Below, piece by piece: positions 26,786-35,011 of a DNA stretch of 45,503 nt. Positions within the stretch are counted from its first letter, which is position 1. Each line of letters begins with the position of its first letter. This stretch comes from Chloroflexota bacterium (GTDB lineage: Bacteria; Chloroflexota; Dehalococcoidia; Lucifugimonadales; Lucifugimonadaceae). The notes under the pieces are model-generated. The model saw only the letters and a list, made by a program, of their open reading frames with translations. It ran no database searches and had not been told where the DNA came from. Where the stretch lies: assembly GCA_022567135.1 (NCBI GenBank), contig JADFHP010000003.1:1-45503 (forward strand). The letters are read 5' to 3'. A program made the translations under genes and the position numbers.

Positions 26786-27232
26786 CTAGCGGACCACGGG
26801 CCCAACGATCTGCCGGAGCGCGACGACGCCGTAGTCGCGGCTATCGTTCGAGCGACTGCGGTTGTCCCCCAGGACAACGTACTCGTCATGCCCCGGCCGC
26901 CAGTCGAACGAGCCTCCCCGCGCGTCCGGTGCGAGCGCCAGATGCGGCTCATCTGTGCGGTTCCCATCAACCATCAGTAAACCGTCGACTAGCGTCACTT
27001 CCTCGCCCGGCAGGCCGACGATTCGCTTGAGGTCCTCCCTGTCCTCTCCGTGCGGAGCAGCCAGCAATACGACGTCGAAGCGGGCCGGCTGCCGCCTCCG
27101 AAAAGCGCGTCGGCTGACCACCAGTCGCTGCCCTTCCCGATAGGTGGGCGACATGCTGCCGCCCACGACGGTTACCCGGCGCCCTGTCAGAAACTCCAGC
27201 AGAGAGTCCAGCAACGGCTCCAGCACAGACAC
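26786..27232 (-). CDS. sodX: S26-family nickel superoxide dismutase maturation protease (SodX-like)
   Basis: 148 residues, signal-peptidase-I-like Ser/Lys protease. The catalytic Ser is in VVGGSMSPTYREGQ (Ser 26) and the catalytic Lys in REDLKRIVGLPGE (Lys 69); GDNRSRSNDSRDYG is the conserved C-terminal box. It lacks a clear hydrophobic membrane anchor before the Ser box, fitting a cytoplasmic processing peptidase. It is divergent from sodN, the usual arrangement for the protease that trims the NiSOD propeptide to expose His1. Start is GTG at 27232. A general leader peptidase is unlikely given this neighbour and size. Confidence 0.88.
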   Translation of the reverse strand: MSVLEPLLDSLLEFLTGRRVTVVGGSMSPTYREGQRLVVSRRAFRRRQPARFDVVLLAAPHGEDREDLKRIVGLPGEEVTLVDGLLMVDGNRTDEPHLALAPDARGGSFDWRPGHDEYVVLGDNRSRSNDSRDYGVVALRQIVGPVVR

Positions 27233-27357
27233 GACCGCCCCTCGACGCTTACGTTCGTTGTGGTAGATTTAGCCAGCCAATTTGGGAGGCCCATTTTTCG
27301 GCATTCGACCGGCCCGTATCAGGCCCATTCACCCCAATCGCTCAGGAGTAAATAAGT

Positions 27358-27789
27358 ATGTCACTCTTCGGAAACGTCATCAGGCTGGCAGACCGCGTGT
27401 TTCCGACGACCGAGGCGCACGCGCACTGCGATATTCCATGCGGCATCTACGACCCGCACGCCGCGCTGGAAGCAGCGCAGACAGTCATCAGAATGACCGA
27501 GTTGATTCAGGAGCTCGACCTGAACGACCCGGCATCCCACCACGCCCTCGCTCGTTATACCAACACCAAGGAAGAGCACGGTAAGAAGGCCAAGGACGAC
27601 CTTCTCATCATATGGACGGACTACTTCAAGCCCGAGCACCTGGAAAAGTACCCGGACCTGCACACGCTCGTCTGGGATGCCTGCAAGTTGGGCTCAAAGG
27701 CCAAGCAGAACGTGGACATGGACGCGGCGGTTGCCTTCAAAGCCGCCATCCAGAAGGTAGGAGACATCTTCTGGGAGACCAAGCAGTAA
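27358..27789 (+). CDS. sodN: nickel-dependent superoxide dismutase precursor
   Basis: 143 residues. The nickel hook HCDIPCGIYDP begins at residue 23, directly after a 22-residue propeptide ending TTEAHA. Cleavage between A22 and H23 would give mature His1, Cys2 and Cys6, the nickel ligands. The rest forms the four-helix bundle with LARYTNTKEEHGKKAKDDLL typical of NiSOD. It dismutates superoxide to oxygen and hydrogen peroxide as a cytoplasmic hexamer. AGGAG lies before ATG. A terminator follows, so it is monocistronic, facing away from its maturation protease. Confidence 0.97.
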   Translation: MSLFGNVIRLADRVFPTTEAHAHCDIPCGIYDPHAALEAAQTVIRMTELIQELDLNDPASHHALARYTNTKEEHGKKAKDDLLIIWTDYFKPEHLEKYPDLHTLVWDACKLGSKAKQNVDMDAAVAFKAAIQKVGDIFWETKQ

Positions 27790-27817
27790 ACCCCCGGGAA
27801 ACCCCATAGGGGTAAGG

Positions 27818-27852
27818 AACGGTCCGGACACTCCATTCGGGCCGTTTTTTTT
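27818..27852 (+). terminator. rho-independent terminator after sodN
   Basis: AACGGTCCG (27818-27826) pairs with CGGGCCGTT (27838-27846) with a single G-T wobble, and runs into eight T. A second small hairpin, ACCCC-ATA-GGGGT, precedes it (27801-27813). Confidence 0.85.
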
Positions 27853-28008
27853 GCAGATTCCGCTCGTGAAGCCTCCCGACCCCTATTACCGGTATCGGGC
27901 ATCTAATTTCCCGGGTGCACGATCAGGGCACGTGAATCGACGGCGTATGCAGCGTGCGTAGTAATGTTCTGTTAGCGACCGGGCGCAACACAACAACACA
28001 GGAGACGT

Positions 28009-29517
28009 ATGGCTCAGGCTAAAGAGCGGAGTTCTATCGGGCCTCGAAAGGCGCCGAAACGCAAGACATCGGACTCGATCTTCTACGAGTTGACACGGAG
28101 CATGTGCCCCGTCTGCAAAGTGATCATCGACGCCGAGATCCATCTCAAAGATGGACAGGTCATCATGCGCAAGCGCTGCTCGGAGCACGGCCGTTTCGAA
28201 GTCCTCATCTCCCCCGACGCCGATGGCTACCTTGACCAGCTTCGCTATAACAAGCCGGGCGATATTCCACTCGAGTTCTCGACCGAGGTCAAGGACGGCT
28301 GCCCGTACGATTGCGGCCTCTGCCCCGAACACAAGCAGCACGCCTGCCTGGTGATCATCGAGGTCAACACCGGCTGCAACATGGCATGCCCCACCTGCTT
28401 CATGGATGCCGGGACCGGCTACAACCTTCGGCCGGATGAAGTCGAGACGATGCTCGACACGTTCGTCCGCACCGAGGGCGACCCCGAGGTGGTCCAGTTC
28501 TCGGGTGGGGAGCCGACGATTCATCCGCAACTCCTGGACTTCATAAAAATGGCCCAGGAGAAGGGCATCCGGCATGTCATGGTCAACACCAACGGCAGGC
28601 GGCTGGTGGAAGACCCTGAGTGGGCGGCTGAGTTCTGCGCCCTCAATCCGATGGTGTACCTGCAGTTCGACGGCTTTGAGGAAGAGACGTATCTGAAGCT
28701 GCGCGGCGAGTCGCTGCTCGACGAGAAGATGGCCGCGCTCGAGGTGCTCCAGAAGCACAACATCAACACAATCCTCACTGCAACTGTCGAACGAGACGTG
28801 AACGAGCACGAGATCCCCGCCATAATCAAATTCGGTTTCAAGCACCCGGCGGTACGCGGCATCATGCTCCAGCCGGTGTTCCATACCGGCCGCCACCTCG
28901 AGTACCTCGACCCGATGAACCGGGTCACCATTCCCGAGCTTGTCCAGCGCATCGACGATGGCATGGACGGCCAGATCGTGAAGTCCGATTTCGTGCCAGT
29001 GCCCTGCTGCCACCCCTCCTGCCAGTCCATCGCCTACGCCTATATCGAAGGCGAAGAGGTGACGCCACTGGCCCGCATCATCGATGTGGACGAGTATCTC
29101 GACTACATCACCAACCGGGTCTGGCCGGACGCCGAGGGCGAAATCCGAGATGCCCTCGCAGGCATGTGGTCGTCATCCGCCGCTCCCGGGAGCGACACCA
29201 TGGCCGACGATTTCGTGTGCGCCACATGCAACGTCGACTTCCGCATTCCCGACAACGTCGCGAAACACATCTTCGCAATCACGATCAAAGATTTTCAGGA
29301 CCCGTACACATTCGATATCAAAAAGCTGATGAAATGCTGCGTGGAAATCGCCACGCCCGATGGCCGGCTGATTCCGTTCTGCGCCTATAACACCGTGGGC
29401 TATCGCGAGGACGTGAAGAAGGAAATCATGATGTCCAGGGCGCGTGAGCGGCTCGAGCGCCGCGCCAACGGGTCCTCTGCGAAAGAAGCCGCCGCATCAT
29501 CTGGAGACGCAGATTAG
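28009..29517 (+). CDS. Tes-like (tetraether lipid synthase family) radical SAM protein
   Basis: 502 residues. The radical SAM motif is CNMACPTC at 123-130 (C123, C127, C130), then FSGGEPTIHP with GGE at 166-168. Additional cysteines are arranged as in archaeal Tes: CPVC near the N-terminus (C33, C36), CSEHGRF (C57), a second CxxxCxxC (CPYDCGLC, C98/C102/C105), then C-terminal CCHPSC (333-338), CATC (404-407), KCC (443-444) and IPFC (458). The block GCPYDCGLCPEHKQHACL is especially Tes-like. Tes couples two unactivated lipid tails in archaeal tetraether lipids; a comparable C-C coupling or tail alkylation in this bacterium is inference. AGGAG precedes ATG. The next gene starts at the base after its stop. 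Confidence 0.85.
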   Translation: MAQAKERSSIGPRKAPKRKTSDSIFYELTRSMCPVCKVIIDAEIHLKDGQVIMRKRCSEHGRFEVLISPDADGYLDQLRYNKPGDIPLEFSTEVKDGCPYDCGLCPEHKQHACLVIIEVNTGCNMACPTCFMDAGTGYNLRPDEVETMLDTFVRTEGDPEVVQFSGGEPTIHPQLLDFIKMAQEKGIRHVMVNTNGRRLVEDPEWAAEFCALNPMVYLQFDGFEEETYLKLRGESLLDEKMAALEVLQKHNINTILTATVERDVNEHEIPAIIKFGFKHPAVRGIMLQPVFHTGRHLEYLDPMNRVTIPELVQRIDDGMDGQIVKSDFVPVPCCHPSCQSIAYAYIEGEEVTPLARIIDVDEYLDYITNRVWPDAEGEIRDALAGMWSSSAAPGSDTMADDFVCATCNVDFRIPDNVAKHIFAITIKDFQDPYTFDIKKLMKCCVEIATPDGRLIPFCAYNTVGYREDVKKEIMMSRARERLERRANGSSAKEAAASSGDAD

Positions 29518-30057
29518 ATGGCCGTAATCCCGATCAAAATCAAACCCGAGAAGATTCATATCATCTCTGACCGGAGACTCGCGTTCCAGGTCATCACCGC
29601 GTTCGGCGTGTCGGCGAGCGACAACGGCCAGAGCAGCCGCGTCCTAAAAGAAGAAGGCGACCGCAAGCTCGTGGAGTTCGTGACCCCCCTGAAACTTGGA
29701 TTTGGCCTGAGCCGCAACTGGGTCACGAACGAATGGGTCGAAATGTCGGAGCCCAACGAGATCACATTCAACCTCGTCCCGGGCAAGGGCCCCATCACCG
29801 GCGGCCTCAAACTCCTCAGTGATCGCTTCGTCTTCGAAGTTGTCGACAACTGCACCGATCTCACCTACGAGAGCACCTTCGGAATCAGGTGGTCGATCTT
29901 CGGCTGGGTCTTCGGCAAGGTCTTCATCGAGCGTTACCTGAGAAAGCATATGCGTGACCACCTTCTCGAAGTGAAACCGGTAATCGAAGCCCGCGCAGCC
30001 CGAAGCCGCGTCTACGCCCCGTGCGAGCATGGCAACGCCCAGCGCGAAACGAAGTGA
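29518..30057 (+). CDS. SRPBCC/polyketide-cyclase-like protein
   Basis: 179 residues. ATG follows the radical SAM stop codon with no gap. No catalytic motif is visible. The beta-rich pattern (VISDRRLAFQVITAFGVS-like helix-grip start, then alternating strands RKLVEFVTPL, EITFNLVPG, RFVFEVVDN, LTYESTFGIR) resembles START/SRPBCC folds that bind hydrophobic ligands. The C-terminal FIERYLRKHMRDHLLEVKP is a long helix, as the closing helix of that fold. It could hold or present a lipid substrate to its neighbours. Family assignment is by pattern only. Confidence 0.65.
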   Translation: MAVIPIKIKPEKIHIISDRRLAFQVITAFGVSASDNGQSSRVLKEEGDRKLVEFVTPLKLGFGLSRNWVTNEWVEMSEPNEITFNLVPGKGPITGGLKLLSDRFVFEVVDNCTDLTYESTFGIRWSIFGWVFGKVFIERYLRKHMRDHLLEVKPVIEARAARSRVYAPCEHGNAQRETK

Positions 30058-30848
30058 CGACGCACACGACGGCTGAGATCAACGCCTGCTGTGCGGACGC
30101 GTATAGCCACCCTGCGGCCCGGTTCTTGCTCGGCGAATCCCTCCACCCCGGCGGACTCGACCTGACCGCCGATCTTGCGCGCCGCATGGGGCTATCGGCG
30201 AATGACCGCGTGCTTGACGCCGGCTGCGGCCCCGGCGCGACCGCCATGTTCCTCGCCGAAACCCTCGGCTGCCACGTGACCGGCGTCACGCTGGAAGACG
30301 GTGCCGTCACCGAGCTCGATCACCGCGCGGCAGAGGTCGGACTGGCCGACCGTATCTCAGTGATTCGCGGCGATATATCTGACATCGATCTGCCGCAGGC
30401 GGGATTCGATGCCGCCGTGGCCGAATGCGTGGTGTCGATATTCGCCCGCAAAGCAGAGGCCCTGTCCCGGATTCACGACGCTCTGAGGCCGGGCGGCACG
30501 CTCGGTCTAACTGATGTCACAGTCAACGGCTCGCTCCCGAAGGCCCTTCAGGGGATATTCGCCGTGGCCGGATGCGTGGGCAACGCCGTTTCGCTGGAAG
30601 AGTACGCCTCTCTCATTGAGAACGCCGGATTCACGGTCACCGAATGCACTCCGCTCCCCGATATCGCGAGAGACTTTTTGAAGGGCATCCGCAAGAAGAT
30701 GATGTTCGCCGAAATCGGCGCCAAACTCGGCAAGATCCCGATCAGCGTCGAGTCAGTGAAGATGGCAAAGGGCGTCCTCAAAGAGACGGAGGAGCTGGTC
30801 GAGTCTGGGACCCTCGGCTACGGCATGATCGTCGCAGAGCGCCGGTAA
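30054..30848 (+). CDS. class I SAM-dependent methyltransferase
   Basis: About 264 residues from GTG 30054, which overlaps the previous stop (GTGA). The SAM-binding motif I is VLDAGCGPGATAMFLAE; motif II-like acidic loop VTGVTLEDGAV; motif IV region AVAECVVSIF; then LRPGGTLGLTDVTVNG, typical of UbiE/Coq5-type enzymes. A Cys-rich N-terminus (EINACCADAYSHPAARFLLGE) precedes the fold. The substrate is not evident; a lipid or lipid-derived quinone is possible from context. Coupled to the SRPBCC-like gene. Confidence 0.88.
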   Translation: MTTHTTAEINACCADAYSHPAARFLLGESLHPGGLDLTADLARRMGLSANDRVLDAGCGPGATAMFLAETLGCHVTGVTLEDGAVTELDHRAAEVGLADRISVIRGDISDIDLPQAGFDAAVAECVVSIFARKAEALSRIHDALRPGGTLGLTDVTVNGSLPKALQGIFAVAGCVGNAVSLEEYASLIENAGFTVTECTPLPDIARDFLKGIRKKMMFAEIGAKLGKIPISVESVKMAKGVLKETEELVESGTLGYGMIVAERR

Positions 30849-30862
30849 CGCCTCCCTTGCTC

Positions 30863-31603
30863 ATGTCCCTCTCTTCAAATATCCCATTCCTAACGACCGC
30901 CCAGATGCGCGAAGTCGACCGGCTCATGATCGAGGAGTACGGCATCGAGCTGATCCAGATGATGGAGAATGCCGGCCGCAATCTTGCTGCCGCGGGACGC
31001 GATCTCTTTCTTGCCGGCGACCCGGCCGGACGCCGGGTCGCCGTCCTGTGCGGTACCGGCGGCAACGGAGGTGGCGGCCTGGTGGCAGCACGGCGGCTGA
31101 GCGGCTGGGGCGCGGAAGTAACGGTCTGGCTGACGAAGCAATCCGACACGTTTACCGGAGTCCCCGCCCACCAGCTGGAGATACTGGACAGGCTCGACGT
31201 CGAAGTACGGGCCGCCGATGGCATTTCCGAACTTGACGCTGATCTCGTCCTTGACGCGATCATCGGCTACAGCCTCTCGGGACCGCCCCGTGGCTCCGCG
31301 GCCGACCTCATTCAGGCCGCTAATGCTGCCAACGCCCCGGTCCTCTCGCTGGATGCGCCAAGTGGCGTCGACACGACGACCGGCCAGGTTCACGAGCCCG
31401 CCGTCAACGCAACGGCGACGCTCACACTCGCGCTCCCGAAAGCAGGCCTGCAGACCGACGAGGCGCGTTCGCGCGTAGGCGACCTGTACCTGGCCGATAT
31501 CGGGGTACCGCCGGAGCTATACGCCCAACCCTCACTCAAACTGGCACCCGGGCTGGATGTCGGTCCGATCTTCGCCACTGAGGAGATCGTCCGAATCTGG
31601 TGA
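30863..31603 (+). CDS. nnrE: NAD(P)H-hydrate epimerase (YjeF N-terminal domain only)
   Basis: 246 residues. YjeF_N domain hallmarks: TTAQMREVDRLMIEEYGI at the start, MMENAGRNLA, AVLCGTGGNGGGGLVAARRL (the usual G-x-G-N-N-G-G-D site reads GNGGGG here, so Asn-Gly-Asp is altered) and LSLDAPSGVDTTTGQ. It epimerises hydrated NAD(P)H for repair. The C-terminal ADP-dependent dehydratase domain present in fused Nnr proteins is absent. ATG 30863 is preferred; the upstream frame lies inside the methyltransferase gene. Convergent with the next gene. Confidence 0.85.
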   Translation: MSLSSNIPFLTTAQMREVDRLMIEEYGIELIQMMENAGRNLAAAGRDLFLAGDPAGRRVAVLCGTGGNGGGGLVAARRLSGWGAEVTVWLTKQSDTFTGVPAHQLEILDRLDVEVRAADGISELDADLVLDAIIGYSLSGPPRGSAADLIQAANAANAPVLSLDAPSGVDTTTGQVHEPAVNATATLTLALPKAGLQTDEARSRVGDLYLADIGVPPELYAQPSLKLAPGLDVGPIFATEEIVRIW

Positions 31604-31617
31604 GGCGGGCATAAGCG

Positions 31618-32487
31618 CTAGGCCGGAACAGCCGCTCGGAACTCCTCCAGCCGCCGTATATGGGCGGCAGCACCGCTCAGGCCCTCGCCCATCGTGTTCA
31701 CGCTGACGTGCGTGGCCCCGAGTCCCCGCCACGACTCTACCTGGGCGGCCGCGCCGTCGGTGTCCCCGGACGCGACACGCACCCAGCCGTCGATGCCGAA
31801 CTGATCGGCAGCCCGGCCGTACTCCTGCAGGTAGCCGCGGAATCTCCCCAGAACCTCGTCGCCATCATCACCGGGACGAATGAGCGGCATCCAGCCGTCA
31901 GCCAGCCGCGCGATTCGGCGCTGTATATGTTCGCTTGCGCCACCGCCCATCCACAGGGGAATCGGCTGCTGCACAGGCATCGGGTTTAGCCCCGCCTCGG
32001 TCACGGTGTGCCACTTGCCCCTGAAATCGACGGATTTCTCCGTCCACAGGGCACGCATCAACTCGATCTGCTCTTCGGCCCGGCTGCCACGATTGCCAAA
32101 CTCTTCGTTCAATGCCTCGAACTCAACCTCATTCCAGCCCAGGCCGATTCCGAGCCGCAGCCGGCCGCCTGAGAGCACGTCCAGGGCCGCGGCCTGCTTG
32201 GCCGCCAGCACTGTCTGGCGCTGGGGAAGGATGATGATGCCCGTAGTCAGCTCGATCGTCTCCGTTACACCCGCGAGATAACCGAACAGCACGAACGGCT
32301 CGTGGAAGCCGCTATCCAGGTTGTACGGGCCTTTCCAGTCGGGCCGGTTTGTGAGGTCTGCTCCGATTACGTGATCAAAGGCCAGGATGTGGGTAAAGCC
32401 CATCGCCTCGACGGCCTGGGCGTAGTCCCGGACGCCGCCCGGGTCGCTGCCGATCTCCGTTTGCGGGAATATCGCTCCGATTCGCAT
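31618..32487 (-). CDS. LLM-class F420/FMN-dependent oxidoreductase
   Basis: 289 residues, luciferase-like monooxygenase barrel. It opens RIGAIFPQTEIGSDPGGVRD, then GFTHILAFDHVIG and ELTTGIIILPQRQTVLAAKQ, with LSGGRLRLGIGLGWNEVE as the family signature. PIPLWMGGGASEHIQRRIA completes the barrel. Such proteins use F420 or FMN to oxidise diverse organic molecules. GGAGGGAG lies before ATG. Only three bases separate it from the alpha/beta hydrolase gene, so the two are one operon. The C-terminal EFRAAVPA is short. Confidence 0.92.
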   Translation of the reverse strand: MRIGAIFPQTEIGSDPGGVRDYAQAVEAMGFTHILAFDHVIGADLTNRPDWKGPYNLDSGFHEPFVLFGYLAGVTETIELTTGIIILPQRQTVLAAKQAAALDVLSGGRLRLGIGLGWNEVEFEALNEEFGNRGSRAEEQIELMRALWTEKSVDFRGKWHTVTEAGLNPMPVQQPIPLWMGGGASEHIQRRIARLADGWMPLIRPGDDGDEVLGRFRGYLQEYGRAADQFGIDGWVRVASGDTDGAAAQVESWRGLGATHVSVNTMGEGLSGAAAHIRRLEEFRAAVPA

Positions 32488-32490
32488 CCG

Positions 32491-34506
32491 TCACTCCCTC
32501 CTGCGCCGGTCTGCCGACGTAAACCAGTCCCACCGCTCTGCCGCGCGCTCAACCGTACGCTCGATGTCCTCTTCGAGCATATACCCCTGCCCGACCTGCT
32601 CCATCGCCGCCGTCCGCACCCGCTCCAGATACTCGTCTTTCGAGGCATATCGTTCTTCGATAGATCGCCTGGGATCCCCGGCCTCTTCGCGCTCCGCCCT
32701 GGTCCGCGGCAACGGCAGCGTGGAGCCTGTCAGGCCGCCGGTAAGCCCGATCAACTGGTCGGGCGCGCCCATCGCGGGGTGCCTCAAATTCCAGGGCGTG
32801 GAAGTGGCGAGCGGCACCAACACGTCGGGTAGCATCACCCCCGCGACCTCGTTTCCGTCCGCATCTACATCCGAGACCACCGACCCGTAGGCGCGGCCGG
32901 GCGTTGGAGGCAGGCTCGTCACCCTGCTCTCGGCCTCGTCCTTGCCGAAATCGACGCGGCGCGGAACCGGCACGTGGCCCGGCGGGTTGGAGTTGGGAAT
33001 TCCGTCGAATCTGCGGGCCACGTCCAGCGCTCTCGCAGCAGTGCCGTCATCGATGCGCGGGTACAGGCTGGGCGGCGGCTCCACGCCGCCCGACGCCCAT
33101 TTGTGCAAGTTCTCCAGTTGCGCTCTCATCAGCGGCGCGTAGTCGATGCTATTGATTAAGTTCTGGCCCCGCAGTCCGTCGGCGCTGCGTGTATCCGTAG
33201 GCGGCCAATCGCCATGTCCATGCTGGGCGCCCGCCAGCGCGTAGATGCGCACGTTATCGCCGATGTCGGCGTCCTCCCCACCGTCAGGGTCGGTGTGGAT
33301 CAACGATGCGTCGCCTCTCCAGTACTCTGCCGCCGTATTGCTGAAGAAGACCTTTAGACTTGCGCCACGTTCACGCAGGCGGCGAAGCAGAGCGCCGCGC
33401 TCCTCGGTCTCGGTGTCTATCGACTCGCCGGGCGTGAATGGAAATAGCTGCGCTAGCACCGACGGCAGATCCTTGGAGGGCTGGCCGAACCGCTGATTGA
33501 ACTCGCCCCTCATGCCGCCGGGCACATGCGGGATGATTCCGTCAAAGGCTTCCCTGCCCTCTTCATCCTGGTTGAGGTCGAGGTACAGGAACGTGCGCAA
33601 GAACCGTCCGCTCTGCGAAACGCCGAACGAGTACGCGTGGTCGATCTGGCCCGCAGATGGGTTGCCTTGCTCCTGCGTTCCGTTACGCAGGAAAGAGACC
33701 GAATCCCGCATCGCGAGGAACCCGAGGCCCATGAGCGGCGCCCCGACCGTCGTGTAGGTCAACTGGTACATGAGCCCCGGCTCGAATCCGTCATCCAGGT
33801 GGACGTAGTCGGCGTCGGGGATGGCGTGGCCATTCTCATCGCGGGCGAAATGCCAGCGGGAGCGCGGAATCTCCGTCGGCTCTGAGTCGGGCTGGTCGCG
33901 CACGGTCATGAGCGCGTCCTGCTCGTCGAGATCGAACGCGGGATGCGGCGTGTGGTCACGGTCCGACAGCATAAAGTGCGGGACCGGCGCCATGCTCTGG
34001 AACTGGCAGAAAATCCTGCCCGTCAACTGGCTGCCATCGGGGTTTCGCGCCTCGGGGGCGTACAGCCGGTTCAACGCCGGCCATGGCGGGGGATCGGCCT
34101 GCCAGCCCGTCCACACCACCGTCCAGCCGTTGCGCATCAGCCAGCCGTTGCCAACGCCGATAGGCTCTTCCGGGCCGGTATCCGGCGTCACCACGTAACG
34201 CGGGCCGTTGTTGAACTGCGCCAGGCAGACGCGCCTACCGCGGTTCAGGACGTCGAAGAGCATCCGGCGCGACCCCCGCTCCCCGTTGACCGGCTTCAGC
34301 AGCACTATGTCGGATGAGAACTCAACCAGTCCGTCAGTGTTTCTCGGAGCGAGGCCAATATCGGTCACCCGGATGTTCGCGTCGTGTTCCGGATCGACCT
34401 CGAAATGGACCCGTCCGCGAATCTCCTCGTAGGGTCCAACATCTCCGAACGACTCGCCATCTGCGAGTGGTCGCCGTAGCGTGATCTCAAACCTGGTTAC
34501 CGGCAC
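32491..34506 (-). CDS. alpha/beta hydrolase domain-containing protein (Abhydrolase_10-like)
   Basis: 671 residues. The nucleophile elbow is SFGVSQSGRFLRTF (Ser in GVSQS), typical of this large hydrolase family. N-terminal FEITLRRPLADGESFGDVGPYEEI and IVLLKPVNGERGSRRMLFDVL fit it, as do NRGRR and DGIIPHVPGG. No signal peptide is seen. Members act on ester- or carbonyl-containing natural compounds, but substrates are poorly known. It starts with GTG 34506, preceded by AGAGG. It is upstream of and coupled to the LLM oxidoreductase, consistent with oxidation and hydrolysis in one route. Confidence 0.85.
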   Translation of the reverse strand: MPVTRFEITLRRPLADGESFGDVGPYEEIRGRVHFEVDPEHDANIRVTDIGLAPRNTDGLVEFSSDIVLLKPVNGERGSRRMLFDVLNRGRRVCLAQFNNGPRYVVTPDTGPEEPIGVGNGWLMRNGWTVVWTGWQADPPPWPALNRLYAPEARNPDGSQLTGRIFCQFQSMAPVPHFMLSDRDHTPHPAFDLDEQDALMTVRDQPDSEPTEIPRSRWHFARDENGHAIPDADYVHLDDGFEPGLMYQLTYTTVGAPLMGLGFLAMRDSVSFLRNGTQEQGNPSAGQIDHAYSFGVSQSGRFLRTFLYLDLNQDEEGREAFDGIIPHVPGGMRGEFNQRFGQPSKDLPSVLAQLFPFTPGESIDTETEERGALLRRLRERGASLKVFFSNTAAEYWRGDASLIHTDPDGGEDADIGDNVRIYALAGAQHGHGDWPPTDTRSADGLRGQNLINSIDYAPLMRAQLENLHKWASGGVEPPPSLYPRIDDGTAARALDVARRFDGIPNSNPPGHVPVPRRVDFGKDEAESRVTSLPPTPGRAYGSVVSDVDADGNEVAGVMLPDVLVPLATSTPWNLRHPAMGAPDQLIGLTGGLTGSTLPLPRTRAEREEAGDPRRSIEERYASKDEYLERVRTAAMEQVGQGYMLEEDIERTVERAAERWDWFTSADRRRRE

Positions 34507-34582
34507 TGATTTCCTCTACCTCAGCGCTTCCTGCAGGGGGCCGGGCGAGCCCGGCCCGGCCTTCGCGCCCTTCATACGCGCG

Positions 34583-34939
34583 TTATGACTCATCGCCCGG
34601 AAGAGCCGGCGCATCGCCCATGTACTCCTCGCGCGGCGGGCCAAAAATGTCGAGCGCCTGGCATGCGCCGCCGACCGACCGCGCCGAGTGCCGAACGTAG
34701 CCTGGTATCACATAGAAGTCGCCGGTCCGCAGTACCCGGGTTTCATCCCCGATCGTCAGCTCCATCGCGCCCTGGAGCACCGTCCCGGCCTGCTCGTGGG
34801 GGTGCGAGTGGGTCTTTACTTCCGCGCCATCGTCGATATCGACGATGACCATCATCACTTTTTCGCCCCACATAGGACGAATCGACGTTCCCCGGATCAA
34901 CTCTTTGGGCTCGATGTCGCCCTCATAGAAAAACGGCAT
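34583..34939 (-). CDS. small cupin-domain protein
   Basis: 118 residues, single cupin. Motif 1 is [19 protein letters not shown] (metal ligands from His, His, Glu); motif 2 is [10 protein letters not shown], where the final His completes the site. It opens [18 protein letters not shown]. The metal set is intact, so it may be a small isomerase, dioxygenase-like or ligand-sensing protein. AGAGGAG lies five bases before ATG. It follows the ThDP enzyme after a 72-base gap containing inverted repeats. Confidence 0.9.
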   Translation of the reverse strand: MPFFYEGDIEPKELIRGTSIRPMWGEKVMMVIVDIDDGAEVKTHSHPHEQAGTVLQGAMELTIGDETRVLRTGDFYVIPGYVRHSARSVGGACQALDIFGPPREEYMGDAPALPGDES

Positions 34940-34993
34940 GATTCTCCTCTACGGTGGACTCGGATCACCAGCTTCACGGGCGACCGTCCACCA

Positions 34994-35011
34994 AACGCCG
35001 CCGGCGGCGTT
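34994..35011 (-). terminator. 18-bp perfect palindrome directly after the ThDP-enzyme stop
   Basis: AACGCCGCCGGCGGCGTT begins at the base after the TAA stop of the ThDP enzyme. In RNA it forms a stable hairpin followed only by TTTGG, a weak U-tract. A second inverted repeat GGTGGAC/GTCCACC (34953-34959 and 34986-34992) lies next to it. It could be an imperfect terminator or a processing/attenuation element lowering cupin-hydrolase-oxidoreductase expression. Confidence 0.4.

Noticed and set aside
27886-29013. 375-codon minus-strand open frame
   Set aside because: Antisense of the Tes-like gene, whose motifs on the plus strand are unmistakable; it is a GC-driven shadow.
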